NCBI RefSeq assembly: GCF_035818635.1
Contig: NZ_JAYLLH010000044.1
Span: forward strand, 1 to 16,792
Source: Mesobacterium_A hydrothermale
Lineage (GTDB): Bacteria; Pseudomonadota; Alphaproteobacteria; Rhodobacterales; Rhodobacteraceae
Reading direction: 5' to 3'
Length of the DNA: 16,792 nt
Positions within the stretch are counted from its first letter, which is position 1. Each line of letters begins with the position of its first letter. Made by a program: the position numbers and the translations under genes. Below are positions 5,752-12,441 of this stretch, piece by piece. The notes beneath the pieces were generated by a model. It saw only the letters and a program-made list of their open reading frames with translations. It had not been told where the DNA came from and did no database searches.

Positions 5752-6969
5752 TTATTCCAGACGGAGTTTCACCAATGCGTAGGCAAGCAGAACTGCACAT
5801 GCTGCTCCGGCGCAGATAAATGTTGCGCGCAATGCGATTTCCCGACCCATCTCTTGCTCTAAAAGTGAGACAAGAAGCCCGCCGGTCATGGCACCCAACG
5901 GCATCGAGCCCCACCCGAAGAAACGGTAAATGCTGTTGACCCGTCCAAGCAGCGCAGGCGGAATACGTCTTTGCCGCCAAGACACCGTGATGACATTCCA
6001 CAGCATTGCTGCGGCCATCACAAAGAACAGCGCGGTGGCCATTGCAAAGCCAGAATGGCTCAGCCCGATTGATGCATAGCCAATGCCCCAGGTAGCAATT
6101 GACAGATACAGGCACCTTTGTGTTCCGAAAAGCCCGACGAGCTTTGGGGCAAGCAGGCTTCCTGTAACGGCCCCCAGTGCCGCGACAGACAGGACTAGCC
6201 CGTAGGCGTAGGCGGACATAGCCAGCACATCCTGCGCAAAAAGAACCTGAACTGTGATCGTCGCCGTCGCGATGAAGTTGGCGATCCCCAACACGACGGC
6301 AAGCCGTAGCAGTAAGGAATCAGCACGCATGAAGGCGATCCCTTCCGCCAGAGCTTTGCGAAACCGCGTCTTAGTCCGTGCCCTTGGCGCAAGTGTAATC
6401 ATCCAAACGAACCCGGCGGACAAAACCAGAAGGGCCGCGTCAACACCAAAGGGGATGCCGATGCCCGCCGCGATCAGGACGCCCGCCAATGGCGGCCCGA
6501 TGAACTGGTTTGTCAGTTGCTCACTGCTCCAGAGTTGGCCATTGGCCGCCTCCAGGTCCTTCGAGTCGACGATGGACGGGAGCATCGTCTGAGCGGCATT
6601 GTCTCTCAGCACTTCCGCAGAGCCCAAAATGAACGCGAGCCCCGCCAGCACCCACACTGCGCCCTCGGCGGGCTGGTTCACCGCCAGCATAAGGATCGCA
6701 AGCGCGATTGCAGCGCGTAAGAGGTCGGCTCGGGCAATCAGCTTGTTGTGTTCGGCATTGTCGATAACGACGCCCGCCGGAATAGCAAAAAGCAGCCATG
6801 GCAGCCGACTTGCCGCCGCCACCGCACCAATGGCCACTGGATTCTGCGACATCAGTGTCGCCAGCCAGGGCAATGCGAGAACGACCAGTCCATCGCCAAG
6901 ATTGCTCAAGGTGCCGGCACCCAAGAGAAGGCGGTAGTTCCGGTTTCTGATAACAAGAGGTGCCGCCAT
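5752..6969 (-). CDS. MFS-family exporter (DHA3-like)
   Basis: This 405-aa, very hydrophobic protein reads as a 12-span major facilitator. The N-terminus NRNYRLLLGAGTLSNLGDGLVVLALPWLA, the RADLLRAAIALAILM segment (MFS motif A area), AEVLRDNAAQTMLPSIV and ANGQLWSSEQLTNQFIGPPLAG are typical of the DHA3/Mef-EntS-like branch, which exports drugs or siderophores using the proton gradient. The substrate cannot be told from sequence. The ATG at 6969 follows an AAAGGG-like site. It lies 50 bp after the GFA gene in the same direction, so the two are probably co-transcribed. It is the plasmid's clearest cargo gene. A role in resistance is possible but not shown. Confidence 0.87.
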   Translation of the reverse strand: MAAPLVIRNRNYRLLLGAGTLSNLGDGLVVLALPWLATLMSQNPVAIGAVAAASRLPWLLFAIPAGVVIDNAEHNKLIARADLLRAAIALAILMLAVNQPAEGAVWVLAGLAFILGSAEVLRDNAAQTMLPSIVDSKDLEAANGQLWSSEQLTNQFIGPPLAGVLIAAGIGIPFGVDAALLVLSAGFVWMITLAPRARTKTRFRKALAEGIAFMRADSLLLRLAVVLGIANFIATATITVQVLFAQDVLAMSAYAYGLVLSVAALGAVTGSLLAPKLVGLFGTQRCLYLSIATWGIGYASIGLSHSGFAMATALFFVMAAAMLWNVITVSWRQRRIPPALLGRVNSIYRFFGWGSMPLGAMTGGLLVSLLEQEMGREIALRATFICAGAACAVLLAYALVKLRLE

Positions 6970-7019
6970 TTTGTGAACCCTTTCCGACTTGGAAAATTGC
7001 TGAATGTCAGTAGGCTATC

Positions 7020-7484
7020 TCAGCTGAGTTCAATCCAACCAGCAAATTCAGCAAGAAGCTTTTTGAACTCCGCAGGCGACGGAAAGGCATCATAGGTGTG
7101 GATGGCAGGTGTAACAGCCCATGGCAGCTTGTCTTTGGTCATGGTTTCAACAAAGGGTCTGAACCAAGAACTGTCCTGACAAAGCGTCGCGCGCACGTTC
7201 ACCCGTTCATCAGCGCCTTCGATTTTCGTGAACATCAATGTCATGCAGATGGGGCAGAAGAAATGATGGCGCTGCGATCCAGGCAAAGGTCTTGCAACGG
7301 GCATACCTTTAACAATCTTGAAGCCGTCCGCCGGGATCATCACTCCCAGCGAAAACGCACTCGCGCTCATCTTTTGGCAATCCGCGCAATGACACGCGAG
7401 TGTCATTATAGGAGGGGCCAAGATTTCAAATTGGGTCGCGGAACAGCGGCAGGTGCCGCCAGCAGGCAGGTTTGGTTGGCGCAT
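7020..7484 (-). CDS. GFA/CENP-V-family zinc protein
   Basis: This is a 154-aa member of the GFA fold (glutathione-dependent formaldehyde-activating enzyme/CENP-V family). The full set of zinc cysteines is seen: C12 and C14 in GGTCRC, C31-x-C33-x-x-C36 in LACHCADC, and C77-x-x-C80 in FCPIC. Founding members were described as joining formaldehyde to glutathione, but most family members have no proven activity. The ATG at 7484 has a GGAG site 8-10 nt before it. It is the first gene of a likely two-gene unit with the MFS exporter. The pair suggests detoxification plus efflux, but that link is only inferred. Confidence 0.86.
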   Translation of the reverse strand: MRQPNLPAGGTCRCSATQFEILAPPIMTLACHCADCQKMSASAFSLGVMIPADGFKIVKGMPVARPLPGSQRHHFFCPICMTLMFTKIEGADERVNVRATLCQDSSWFRPFVETMTKDKLPWAVTPAIHTYDAFPSPAEFKKLLAEFAGWIELS

Positions 7485-7849
7485 GCCAAATCTCCATTTT
7501 GGGGGAATGCCGGTTCGGAACTGCGAAGCGAGCTTCGCAGCAGTAGGTCACGACCGGGTATATTAGAGCTTAGCAAGCATTGCTGCGTCGGTAAATGATG
7601 GGAGAAAATGCTCTAGTAGAGCGTTTCTGCCAAAATCGGTGGGTTCCGTCCCACCTATCCCAGACCACGCAGGATCAATGACTTAGCGCAGCCAGAACTA
7701 CCCGGCAAAACCGGTGCGGTTCTGGCAGGTTTGTGGCGAGGCCCTTTCGCTGCAAAAAGGACCCTTTTTGCGGCAGCGGGCAATGCGCTGCCAAGTGTCT
7801 GATTTTCCACATACTGGACTGACGCAAAAACCTAGTGCAAAAAGATTCC
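7485..7849. other. Gene-free palindrome cluster upstream of the resolvase (possible res site)
   Basis: There is no convincing gene in these 365 bases. They hold a run of perfect inverted repeats: CTGCGAAGC/GCTTCGCAG (7521-7540), GCTCT/AGAGC (7610-7622), GGTGGG/CCCACC (7638-7655), GCCAGAAC/GTTCTGGC (7691-7726, with an inner CCGG/CCGG), GCAAAAAGG/CCTTTTTGC (7752-7771) and GGCAGCG/CGCTGCC (7772-7792). Serine resolvases act at a res site of several inverted-repeat sub-sites just upstream of their own gene, so part of this is a good candidate. The 7521 repeat and the A/T-stem repeat at 7752 could instead be terminators or an old element end. Confidence 0.5.
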
Positions 7850-8416
7850 ATGAAAATCGGCTATGCACGGGTGTCCACAGAAGAACAGAACCTCGATCTA
7901 CAGATCGAGGCGCTGACAGAGGCCGGGTGCGACCGGATCATCACGGACCAGGCGCAAAGTGGCGCGACCGCTGCCGAGAGCCGCGCCGGGTTTGCCGAGG
8001 CAATGGGGTTGCTAGGTGAAGGTGACTTGCTGGTGGTCTGGAAGCTGGACCGCGTAGGCCGGTCCATTGCCGATCTGATCCATCTACTGAAACTGTTCGG
8101 GGATCGCAGTATCGAGTTCCGCAGCCTGACAGACGGGATCGACACGACGACCGCAGGCGGGCGGCTTGTGTTTCACATCATGGGTGCGCTGGCCGAGTTC
8201 GAGCGCGACTTGATCCAGGAGCGGACGAAGGCGGGCCTGCGCGCGGCGAAGAAGCGTGGCAAACGCCTTGGCAGGCCCCCTGCCCTCACGGACGCCCAGA
8301 TCGCCCATGCGAAGACCGCCATCGAGGCAAAACGTGAGACGGTTTCTGGCATGGCTGAAATCTTGGGCGTAAATCGCAGCACGCTGCAGCGTGCCATAGC
8401 GCGTAGCGTTGTATGA
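7850..8416 (+). CDS. Serine recombinase, resolvase/invertase family
   Basis: This 188-aa site-specific recombinase probably resolves plasmid multimers or a past transposition co-integrate. The catalytic domain (about 1-135) has the nucleophile Ser9 in GYARVSTEEQ, the LVVWKLDRVGRS motif with its conserved arginines, and GALAEFERDLIQERTKAGL. The C-terminal DNA-binding helix-turn-helix is at about 145-188 (GRPPALTDAQIAHAK and MAEILGVNRSTLQRAI). The ATG at 7850 gives the family N-terminus MKIGYARVS; a GTG at 7835 would add five residues. No clear ribosome site is seen. No Tn3-type transposase is present, so it is a stand-alone plasmid resolvase or a relic. The palindrome cluster upstream would be its target. 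Confidence 0.9.
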   Translation: MKIGYARVSTEEQNLDLQIEALTEAGCDRIITDQAQSGATAAESRAGFAEAMGLLGEGDLLVVWKLDRVGRSIADLIHLLKLFGDRSIEFRSLTDGIDTTTAGGRLVFHIMGALAEFERDLIQERTKAGLRAAKKRGKRLGRPPALTDAQIAHAKTAIEAKRETVSGMAEILGVNRSTLQRAIARSVV

Positions 8417-8443
8417 AGCATTCATGCACCAGTTGGTTTTAAG

Positions 8444-8511
8444 TTGACACCCAAAACAGGAACATATAGCGAACACTGTTGTAAAGCGTGACGCTACGCA
8501 GCACGGTACAA
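8444..8511 (+). promoter_or_regulatory. Promoter/operator region of the restriction-modification operon
   Basis: TTGACA (8444-8449) is a perfect -35 box; TATAGC (8465-8470) follows after a short 15-bp spacer. Downstream lie the palindrome AGCGT-G-ACGCT (8485-8495) and, around it, TTGTA (8479-8483) and TACAA (8507-8511). Either is a candidate site for the HigA-like protein encoded next. A 9-of-10 inverted repeat (CAGTTGGTTT near 8431 and AAACCAATTG near 8511) also flanks the whole region. Confidence 0.5.
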
Positions 8512-8540
8512 ACCAATTGAAACGTGAAGGATCGGTTCGC

Positions 8541-8867
8541 ATGGCTACGACAAGACAACAGAAAACGCCGATCCATCCTGGCGACTTCGTGCGCTCTGAG
8601 ATCATCGACCGTCTGGATATTTCCATCACCGATGCAGCGCAGGCGCTTGGTGTTACGCGGCCCGCCTTGTCAAAGCTGCTAAATACGCGCGCCCACCTTT
8701 CACCAGAAATGGCCCTTCGGATCGAGAAAGCCTTTGGTGTGTCTATGGATGTGCTGATGAAGATGCAGAACGTCTTCGACATCGCTGAAGCCCGCCGGAA
8801 GGAGAAGCAGATCAAAGTGCTTCCGTTCACGAAAAAGGCGCGGTTCCCACAGGCGAGGTCAGCATGA
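8541..8867 (+). CDS. HigA-family XRE-type transcription regulator, first gene of the R-M operon
   Basis: This 108-aa protein belongs to the HigA antitoxin family. It has IHPGDFVRSEIIDRL at the start, a helix-turn-helix at about 32-70 (ITDAAQALGVTRPALSKLL and SPEMALRIEKAFGVSMDVLM) and a basic tail. HigA normally pairs with the RNase toxin HigB, but no HigB gene lies on either side. Instead its stop overlaps the methyltransferase start by 4 nt (ATGA, 8864-8867). Its likely job is therefore that of a controller protein setting the timing of the methyltransferase and endonuclease, by binding its own promoter. The ATG at 8541 has a GAAGGA site about 10 nt upstream; a TTG at 8517 would add eight residues. 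The family assignment is firm, the controller role inferred. Confidence 0.87.
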   Translation: MATTRQQKTPIHPGDFVRSEIIDRLDISITDAAQALGVTRPALSKLLNTRAHLSPEMALRIEKAFGVSMDVLMKMQNVFDIAEARRKEKQIKVLPFTKKARFPQARSA

Positions 8868-10495
8868 AGCCGATAGCGAACAGTGCCGCCGATTTGATCG
8901 GCGACGAGATCGAATTGATCGCAGCGTGCCTAGCCTTGGGCGCGGCAGATGCAGCAGGGCCGCTGGCCAAGGCTGAGATTGAATTGGTTAAGAAGGCAAT
9001 GAGCGTTTCGTTGCCAACCTCGACTGGCTCTGCCCTTCGAGAGTTGATTGCGACCGGCGAAGACCCTCTTGGCGCGGCATTCTCCGTTCTGCGGTCTGCG
9101 GAGGAGCGCCGCGCACAAGGCGCGACCTATACCCCTGCCCCAATCGTGCGAAACATGATCGAATGGGCTGCGAACAAGAGAACACCCCGACGTGTCATTG
9201 ATCCAGGCGTTGGGTCTGCCCGGTTCCTCAAAAGCGCGGGAACGGTTTTCCCGAAAGCTCAGCTCGTTGGCATAGACGTTGATCCTCTTGCGACCCTGAT
9301 GGCCCGCGCCAACCTCGCCGTGGCGGGTTTCGGAAGTCGCTCAAGGGTGATCTTAGGAGATTTTCGGCAATTCGAAGACCAGGTCGACGGCAGCACACTT
9401 TACATCGGCAACCCCCCCTATGTTCGGCACCATCAGATCGAACCGATCTGGAAAGAATGGCTTGGGGTCGAAGCCACGAAAATGAACCTGACGGCGAGCA
9501 AGCTGGCGGGTCTGCACGTCTATTTTTTTCTCGCCGCCGCCCGTGCCGCGAAGCCCAAGGACATGGGCGCGTTCATCACGGCGTCCGAATGGCTGGATGT
9601 GAACTATGGGGCGCTAGTGAGGTCGTTGATGTTAGGGCCTCTTGGCGGCAAAAGCATTACGGTGATCGACCCTACCGCACAGCCTTTCCCCGATGCGGCC
9701 ACTACAGCCGCCATTGCGACGTTCGAGATCGGCGCACAGCCTAAATCCGTCTATTTCAAACGCGTTGATAAGCTGTCGGCCCTAGGCGACCTGGGTAAAG
9801 GTCGCAGGGTGCATCGTGACCGGCTTGCTGCGGAAGGACGCTGGTCGCACTTGACCCGAACCGCTGAGAAGCCGCCTGAAGGTTATGTCGAACTTGGTGA
9901 ATTGTGCCGGGTTCACAGGGGTACCGTGACAGGGGCAAACGGCGTATGGATCGCCGGAGAACACAGTGTAGGCCTTCCGGCATCTGTGCTGTTTCCAACC
10001 ATTACGAAAGCGCGAGAAGTGTTCGAAGCACATCGCGGGTTGCTTTCCGCTTCCACAAAGCTGCGCAGCGTGATCGACATACCGCCCGACCTTGATCAGC
10101 TCGATACGGTAGAGCGAAAGGCTGTGGAGAAATTCCTTAAAGTCGCCCGCGCAATGGGAGCTAGCAGCGGCTATGTCGCCCGCCACCGCAAGGCCTGGTG
10201 GTCTGTAGGGTTGCGTTCTGCGGCACCTATTGTGTCGACCTACATGGCCCGTCGCCCACCCGGATTTGCAATCAACAAGGCCGATGCACGGCATATCAAT
10301 ATTGCGCACGGGCTTTATCCACGCGAACCTCTGTCTGAAAAGGCGAAGCGGGCATTGGTGAACTTTTTGCAGACGAATATCTCTCAGAAATCAGGTCGTA
10401 CTTACGCGGGCGGACTAACCAAGTTTGAACCGAGAGAAATGGAACGTGTCATCGTTCCCAGCCCAGAATTACTGATTGGCGGAGCCGCCCTTTGA
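8864..10495 (+). CDS. N6-adenine DNA methyltransferase of a XamI-type R-M system
   Basis: This 543-aa methyltransferase should add a methyl group from S-adenosylmethionine to adenine in the site recognised by the partner endonuclease. Motifs run in the gamma-class order: GATYTPAPIVRNMI (87-99, motif X area), the AdoMet-binding DPGVGSARFL (113-122), GIDVDP (136-141) and the catalytic NPPY (183-186, GNPPYVRHHQI). The C-terminal 250 residues would hold the target-recognition domain. It starts at the ATGA overlap with the HigA-like gene and ends in a 4-nt overlap with the endonuclease gene, so all three are translationally coupled. If the endonuclease assignment is right, it methylates GTCGAC. 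Length and motif layout show no sign of damage. Confidence 0.9.
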   Translation: MKPIANSAADLIGDEIELIAACLALGAADAAGPLAKAEIELVKKAMSVSLPTSTGSALRELIATGEDPLGAAFSVLRSAEERRAQGATYTPAPIVRNMIEWAANKRTPRRVIDPGVGSARFLKSAGTVFPKAQLVGIDVDPLATLMARANLAVAGFGSRSRVILGDFRQFEDQVDGSTLYIGNPPYVRHHQIEPIWKEWLGVEATKMNLTASKLAGLHVYFFLAAARAAKPKDMGAFITASEWLDVNYGALVRSLMLGPLGGKSITVIDPTAQPFPDAATTAAIATFEIGAQPKSVYFKRVDKLSALGDLGKGRRVHRDRLAAEGRWSHLTRTAEKPPEGYVELGELCRVHRGTVTGANGVWIAGEHSVGLPASVLFPTITKAREVFEAHRGLLSASTKLRSVIDIPPDLDQLDTVERKAVEKFLKVARAMGASSGYVARHRKAWWSVGLRSAAPIVSTYMARRPPGFAINKADARHINIAHGLYPREPLSEKAKRALVNFLQTNISQKSGRTYAGGLTKFEPREMERVIVPSPELLIGGAAL

Positions 10496-11403
10496 TTGAT
10501 CCGCCTATCTGGAGCGACGACCAGCTCGAAACCGATCTTCTCAGCGCCATCGCCGCTTTTTCCAAGGAACGACTGGAAGAGCCGCTAGAGGACTACCTGG
10601 AAGCATTCGACGTCTATCAGGGCTATGTTGAAGAGGTTCTGGAGACGACCATAGACTTGTCTAACCTCGACCATACAGGCCTCGATGTTCTTAGCGATCC
10701 GCGCCTTCTTGAAGCGTTCCGTTATTTGGCTGGTCCACCGATCTCTGAAGATGACTTGAAAGTTCTCGCCGACGCGCGGTCGCTGACCAAGAAAAATCTG
10801 GAGACCGAACCAGAGCTGGTTAAGCGGCTGATAGATGTGGTGCGCCAGGTTCTAGACCGTCGACGCTTCGCATGGGTCGTCGAAAATCGGGAACCTACTG
10901 AAGCAGAGCGAAGCGCCGCTGTTTTGGCTTCGGCAGCTCTTATGGCTGCCAGCCGCACCCAGACTAAGCGGCGCACTGCTGGGAAAAATCAGCAGGAAGA
11001 GCAGGTGAAGGAGGCTTTGCGTCAACTTGGATTCACGGAAGTTCCGACGCGAAAGATACCGACGATTTCTGCCGCCCCTGCCCCAGGTGAGTTTTGCGGT
11101 GAATGCCTGCTTGGCAGCAGGAAAGGCGACATCATAGTCCGCCTTTGGGATCAAAGGGTGATGCCTATCGAATGTAAGGTTTCAAACTCGTCGACCAACT
11201 CGGTAAAGCGTCTGAATAACGACGCGGCTGTAAAAGCTACAAGTTGGAAAACTGATTTTGGATTGCGCCAGGTTGTTCCAAGCGCAGTCCTGAGTGGCGT
11301 CTATAAGCTTCACAACCTTAGCGACGCGCAGGAGCGCGGGCTGACGATTTTTTGGGCGCACAATCTAAAGCCACTTACAGACTGGATTGAAACGACAAGA
11401 TAA
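10492..11403 (+). CDS. XamI-family type II restriction endonuclease
   Basis: This 303-aa protein matches the XamI endonuclease family, whose founding member cuts GTCGAC (a SalI isoschizomer). Supporting stretches are the N-terminal PPIWSDDQLETDLLSAI, EDYLEAFDVYQGYVEEV, and the C-terminal catalytic core APAPGEFCGECLLGSRKGDIIVRLWDQRVMPIECKVSNS. There, D and the E-C-K near residues 205-227 fit a PD-(D/E)XK nuclease site, followed by the family block TNSVKRLNNDAAVKA. The start is a TTG at 10492, overlapping the methyltransferase stop (TTGA); no other in-frame start keeps the N-terminal domain. A weak TTG start and last place in the operon would delay the nuclease until DNA is methylated. Its stop faces the partition operon only 10 bp away. 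Confidence 0.88.
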   Translation: MIDPPIWSDDQLETDLLSAIAAFSKERLEEPLEDYLEAFDVYQGYVEEVLETTIDLSNLDHTGLDVLSDPRLLEAFRYLAGPPISEDDLKVLADARSLTKKNLETEPELVKRLIDVVRQVLDRRRFAWVVENREPTEAERSAAVLASAALMAASRTQTKRRTAGKNQQEEQVKEALRQLGFTEVPTRKIPTISAAPAPGEFCGECLLGSRKGDIIVRLWDQRVMPIECKVSNSSTNSVKRLNNDAAVKATSWKTDFGLRQVVPSAVLSGVYKLHNLSDAQERGLTIFWAHNLKPLTDWIETTR

Positions 11404-11418
11404 CAGTTAACGGTTATC
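11399..11418. terminator. Hairpin spanning the two convergent stop codons
   Basis: GATAACAGTTAACGGTTATC has 6-bp arms (GATAAC/GTTATC) and contains the endonuclease stop (11401-11403) and the stop of the opposing partition gene (11414-11416). It could stop transcripts from both sides, though the stem is short and AT-rich. Its arms repeat the ATAACAG and ATAACCG units of the array at 12383-12431, so it may also be a second binding site for the partition protein. Confidence 0.45.
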
Positions 11419-11707
11419 TCCTGCGACCGTCGATTTCGGCGGAATCCGGAATGTTTATGCCGCCTGCGCGGAGACATTCATAAAGCAGCTCTTTCTTTGT
11501 TAAGCCGCGCTTGCTGGCCTCGCGCGCGAAAGCATCCTTGATCGGCTCCGGCACGTTTGTGAAAGAAAACTGGACCCGTGGAGCGTCCTTGAGAGCGGAA
11601 GATTTTGCCTTGCTGACACTCGGCAGCGGCGCGGCCAGCTCCTTCAGCTTCCGTGAACCGCCGTCATCTTCTAGATCATCATCGAGATTTACGCTGACTT
11701 TGGCCAT
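11414..11707 (-). CDS. Small ribbon-helix-helix partition protein (ParG/Omega-like)
   Basis: This 97-aa protein follows parA and should be its DNA-binding partner. The first 45 residues are charged and probably unfolded (MAKVSVNLDDDLEDDGGSRK), as in ParG-type proteins, where such an arm stimulates the ParA ATPase. Residues 45-90 read as a ribbon-helix-helix: strand RVQFSFTNV, helix PEPIKDAFAREASKRG, helix TKKELLYECLRAGG. The ATG at 11707 has AGGAG 7 nt upstream and lies inside the 3' end of parA (19-bp overlap), so the pair is translationally coupled. The predicted target is the 7-bp-phased ATAAC array at the operon's own promoter. The fold call is from pattern, and I cannot name a precise family. 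Confidence 0.78.
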   Translation of the reverse strand: MAKVSVNLDDDLEDDGGSRKLKELAAPLPSVSKAKSSALKDAPRVQFSFTNVPEPIKDAFAREASKRGLTKKELLYECLRAGGINIPDSAEIDGRRR

Positions 11708-12357
11708 GAACCACTCCTATAAAAGCTGAGCAGCCCCCTGCCCTGCAAATCGGCAAGCACTGACTTCGCAGATCGACGCGCTGATCCCTGTGGTGACTGA
11801 CCCGTTGAGGTCATTTCCTTGAAGCCGGTGCGATGCGCGCACATTGCGTTGAGGCGTGGTACGTCCTGCGCATCGAGCGCATCGGTGATTGCTTGGGTGA
11901 TGTTGGTGTTCGTATCTACATCCATCATCACCACGAGCGCCGGGATTTCCTTTTCCATTGTCTCAGCAACGCTTTGAACGTGCGAATAGGTGCGCTTGGC
12001 ACCCTTCGCATCCGCTTCGTTGGCCTTGGAGGGGATCAGGATCAGATTTGCGGCGGCGATCGCGTGCATTGCCATAGCCGACTTGAAACCAGCAGTATCG
12101 ACAAAGATCGCATCATAGGCCGGTTCAGTCTTCTTGAGCGCCTTTACTGTCGGGATCAGCTTTTCGTCATTCTCTTCATAAAGCCAGTCCAGGTCCGTTT
12201 CATCTTTTTTGGCCCACGATTCCAGATGCCGCTGCGGGTCTGTGTCAATCACCGCAACCCTAGCACCATCTTCGACCATGAGGCTTGCCAGAGCTGTCAG
12301 CAGGGTGGTCTTCCCCGCGCCGCCTTTTTCCTGAACCACGCTAATAACTTGCGTCAT
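11689..12357 (-). CDS. parA: ParA-family partition ATPase
   Basis: This 222-aa ATPase drives plasmid copies apart by cycling on the nucleoid. It has the deviant Walker A KGGAGKTT (residues 11-18), the Walker A'-like VIDTDPQ (38-44) and the Walker B region AIFVDTAGF (84-92). It lacks the N-terminal helix-turn-helix of larger ParA proteins, so it is the short type Ib form that leaves DNA binding and repression to a small partner, here the 11414-11707 product. The ATG at 12357 has GAGGG 8 nt before it. The 3' end overlaps the partner gene by 19 bp. A promoter with -10 and -35 boxes is seen at 12380-12407 within the ATAAC array, so the operon is probably self-repressed. Confidence 0.92.
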   Translation of the reverse strand: MTQVISVVQEKGGAGKTTLLTALASLMVEDGARVAVIDTDPQRHLESWAKKDETDLDWLYEENDEKLIPTVKALKKTEPAYDAIFVDTAGFKSAMAMHAIAAANLILIPSKANEADAKGAKRTYSHVQSVAETMEKEIPALVVMMDVDTNTNITQAITDALDAQDVPRLNAMCAHRTGFKEMTSTGQSPQGSARRSAKSVLADLQGRGLLSFYRSGSWPKSA

Positions 12358-12379
12358 TTCTTGCCCTCACTTTTTGCAA

Positions 12380-12407
12380 ACCATAACCGATAACACATAA
12401 CAGTCAA
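12380..12407 (-). promoter_or_regulatory. Promoter of the parA operon
   Basis: On the minus strand TTGACT (12407-12402) is followed after 16 bp by TATGGT (12385-12380), 22 nt before the parA start. Both boxes lie within the phased ATAAC array, so the protein that binds the array should block RNA polymerase. Confidence 0.6.
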
Positions 12408-12441
12408 CTAATAACTATTATTAGATAACTGTTACTAGTTA
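12383..12441 (+). repeat. 7-bp-phased ATAAC array: likely centromere (parS) and par operator
   Basis: ATAAC occurs at 12383, 12390, 12397, 12411 and 12425, all in one 7-bp register. The in-between units at 12404 (TCAAC), 12418 (TTATT) and 12432 (TTACT) are degenerate copies. An inverted 17-bp palindrome, CTAATA-ACTAT-TATTAG (12408-12424), and TAACAGT/ACTGTTA (12398-12404 and 12428-12434) overlie it. Tandem heptads are the known binding pattern of the ribbon-helix-helix partition protein Omega, so an array of this form at the promoter of a parA and ribbon-helix-helix pair is a strong centromere candidate. It ends at the repA stop codon. Confidence 0.72.

Noticed and set aside
7803..7811. TTTTCCACA as a DnaA box and a second origin near the resolvase
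   Set aside because: It is a single site with one mismatch, with no iterons or initiator gene nearby.
7714..8019. Open frame overlapping the resolvase start on the plus strand
   Set aside because: It runs through the palindrome cluster and then out of frame through the resolvase, with no family resemblance.
8417..8540. A HigB toxin gene beside the HigA-like gene
   Set aside because: The stretch is too short and holds only promoter-like and palindromic sequence; downstream is the methyltransferase.
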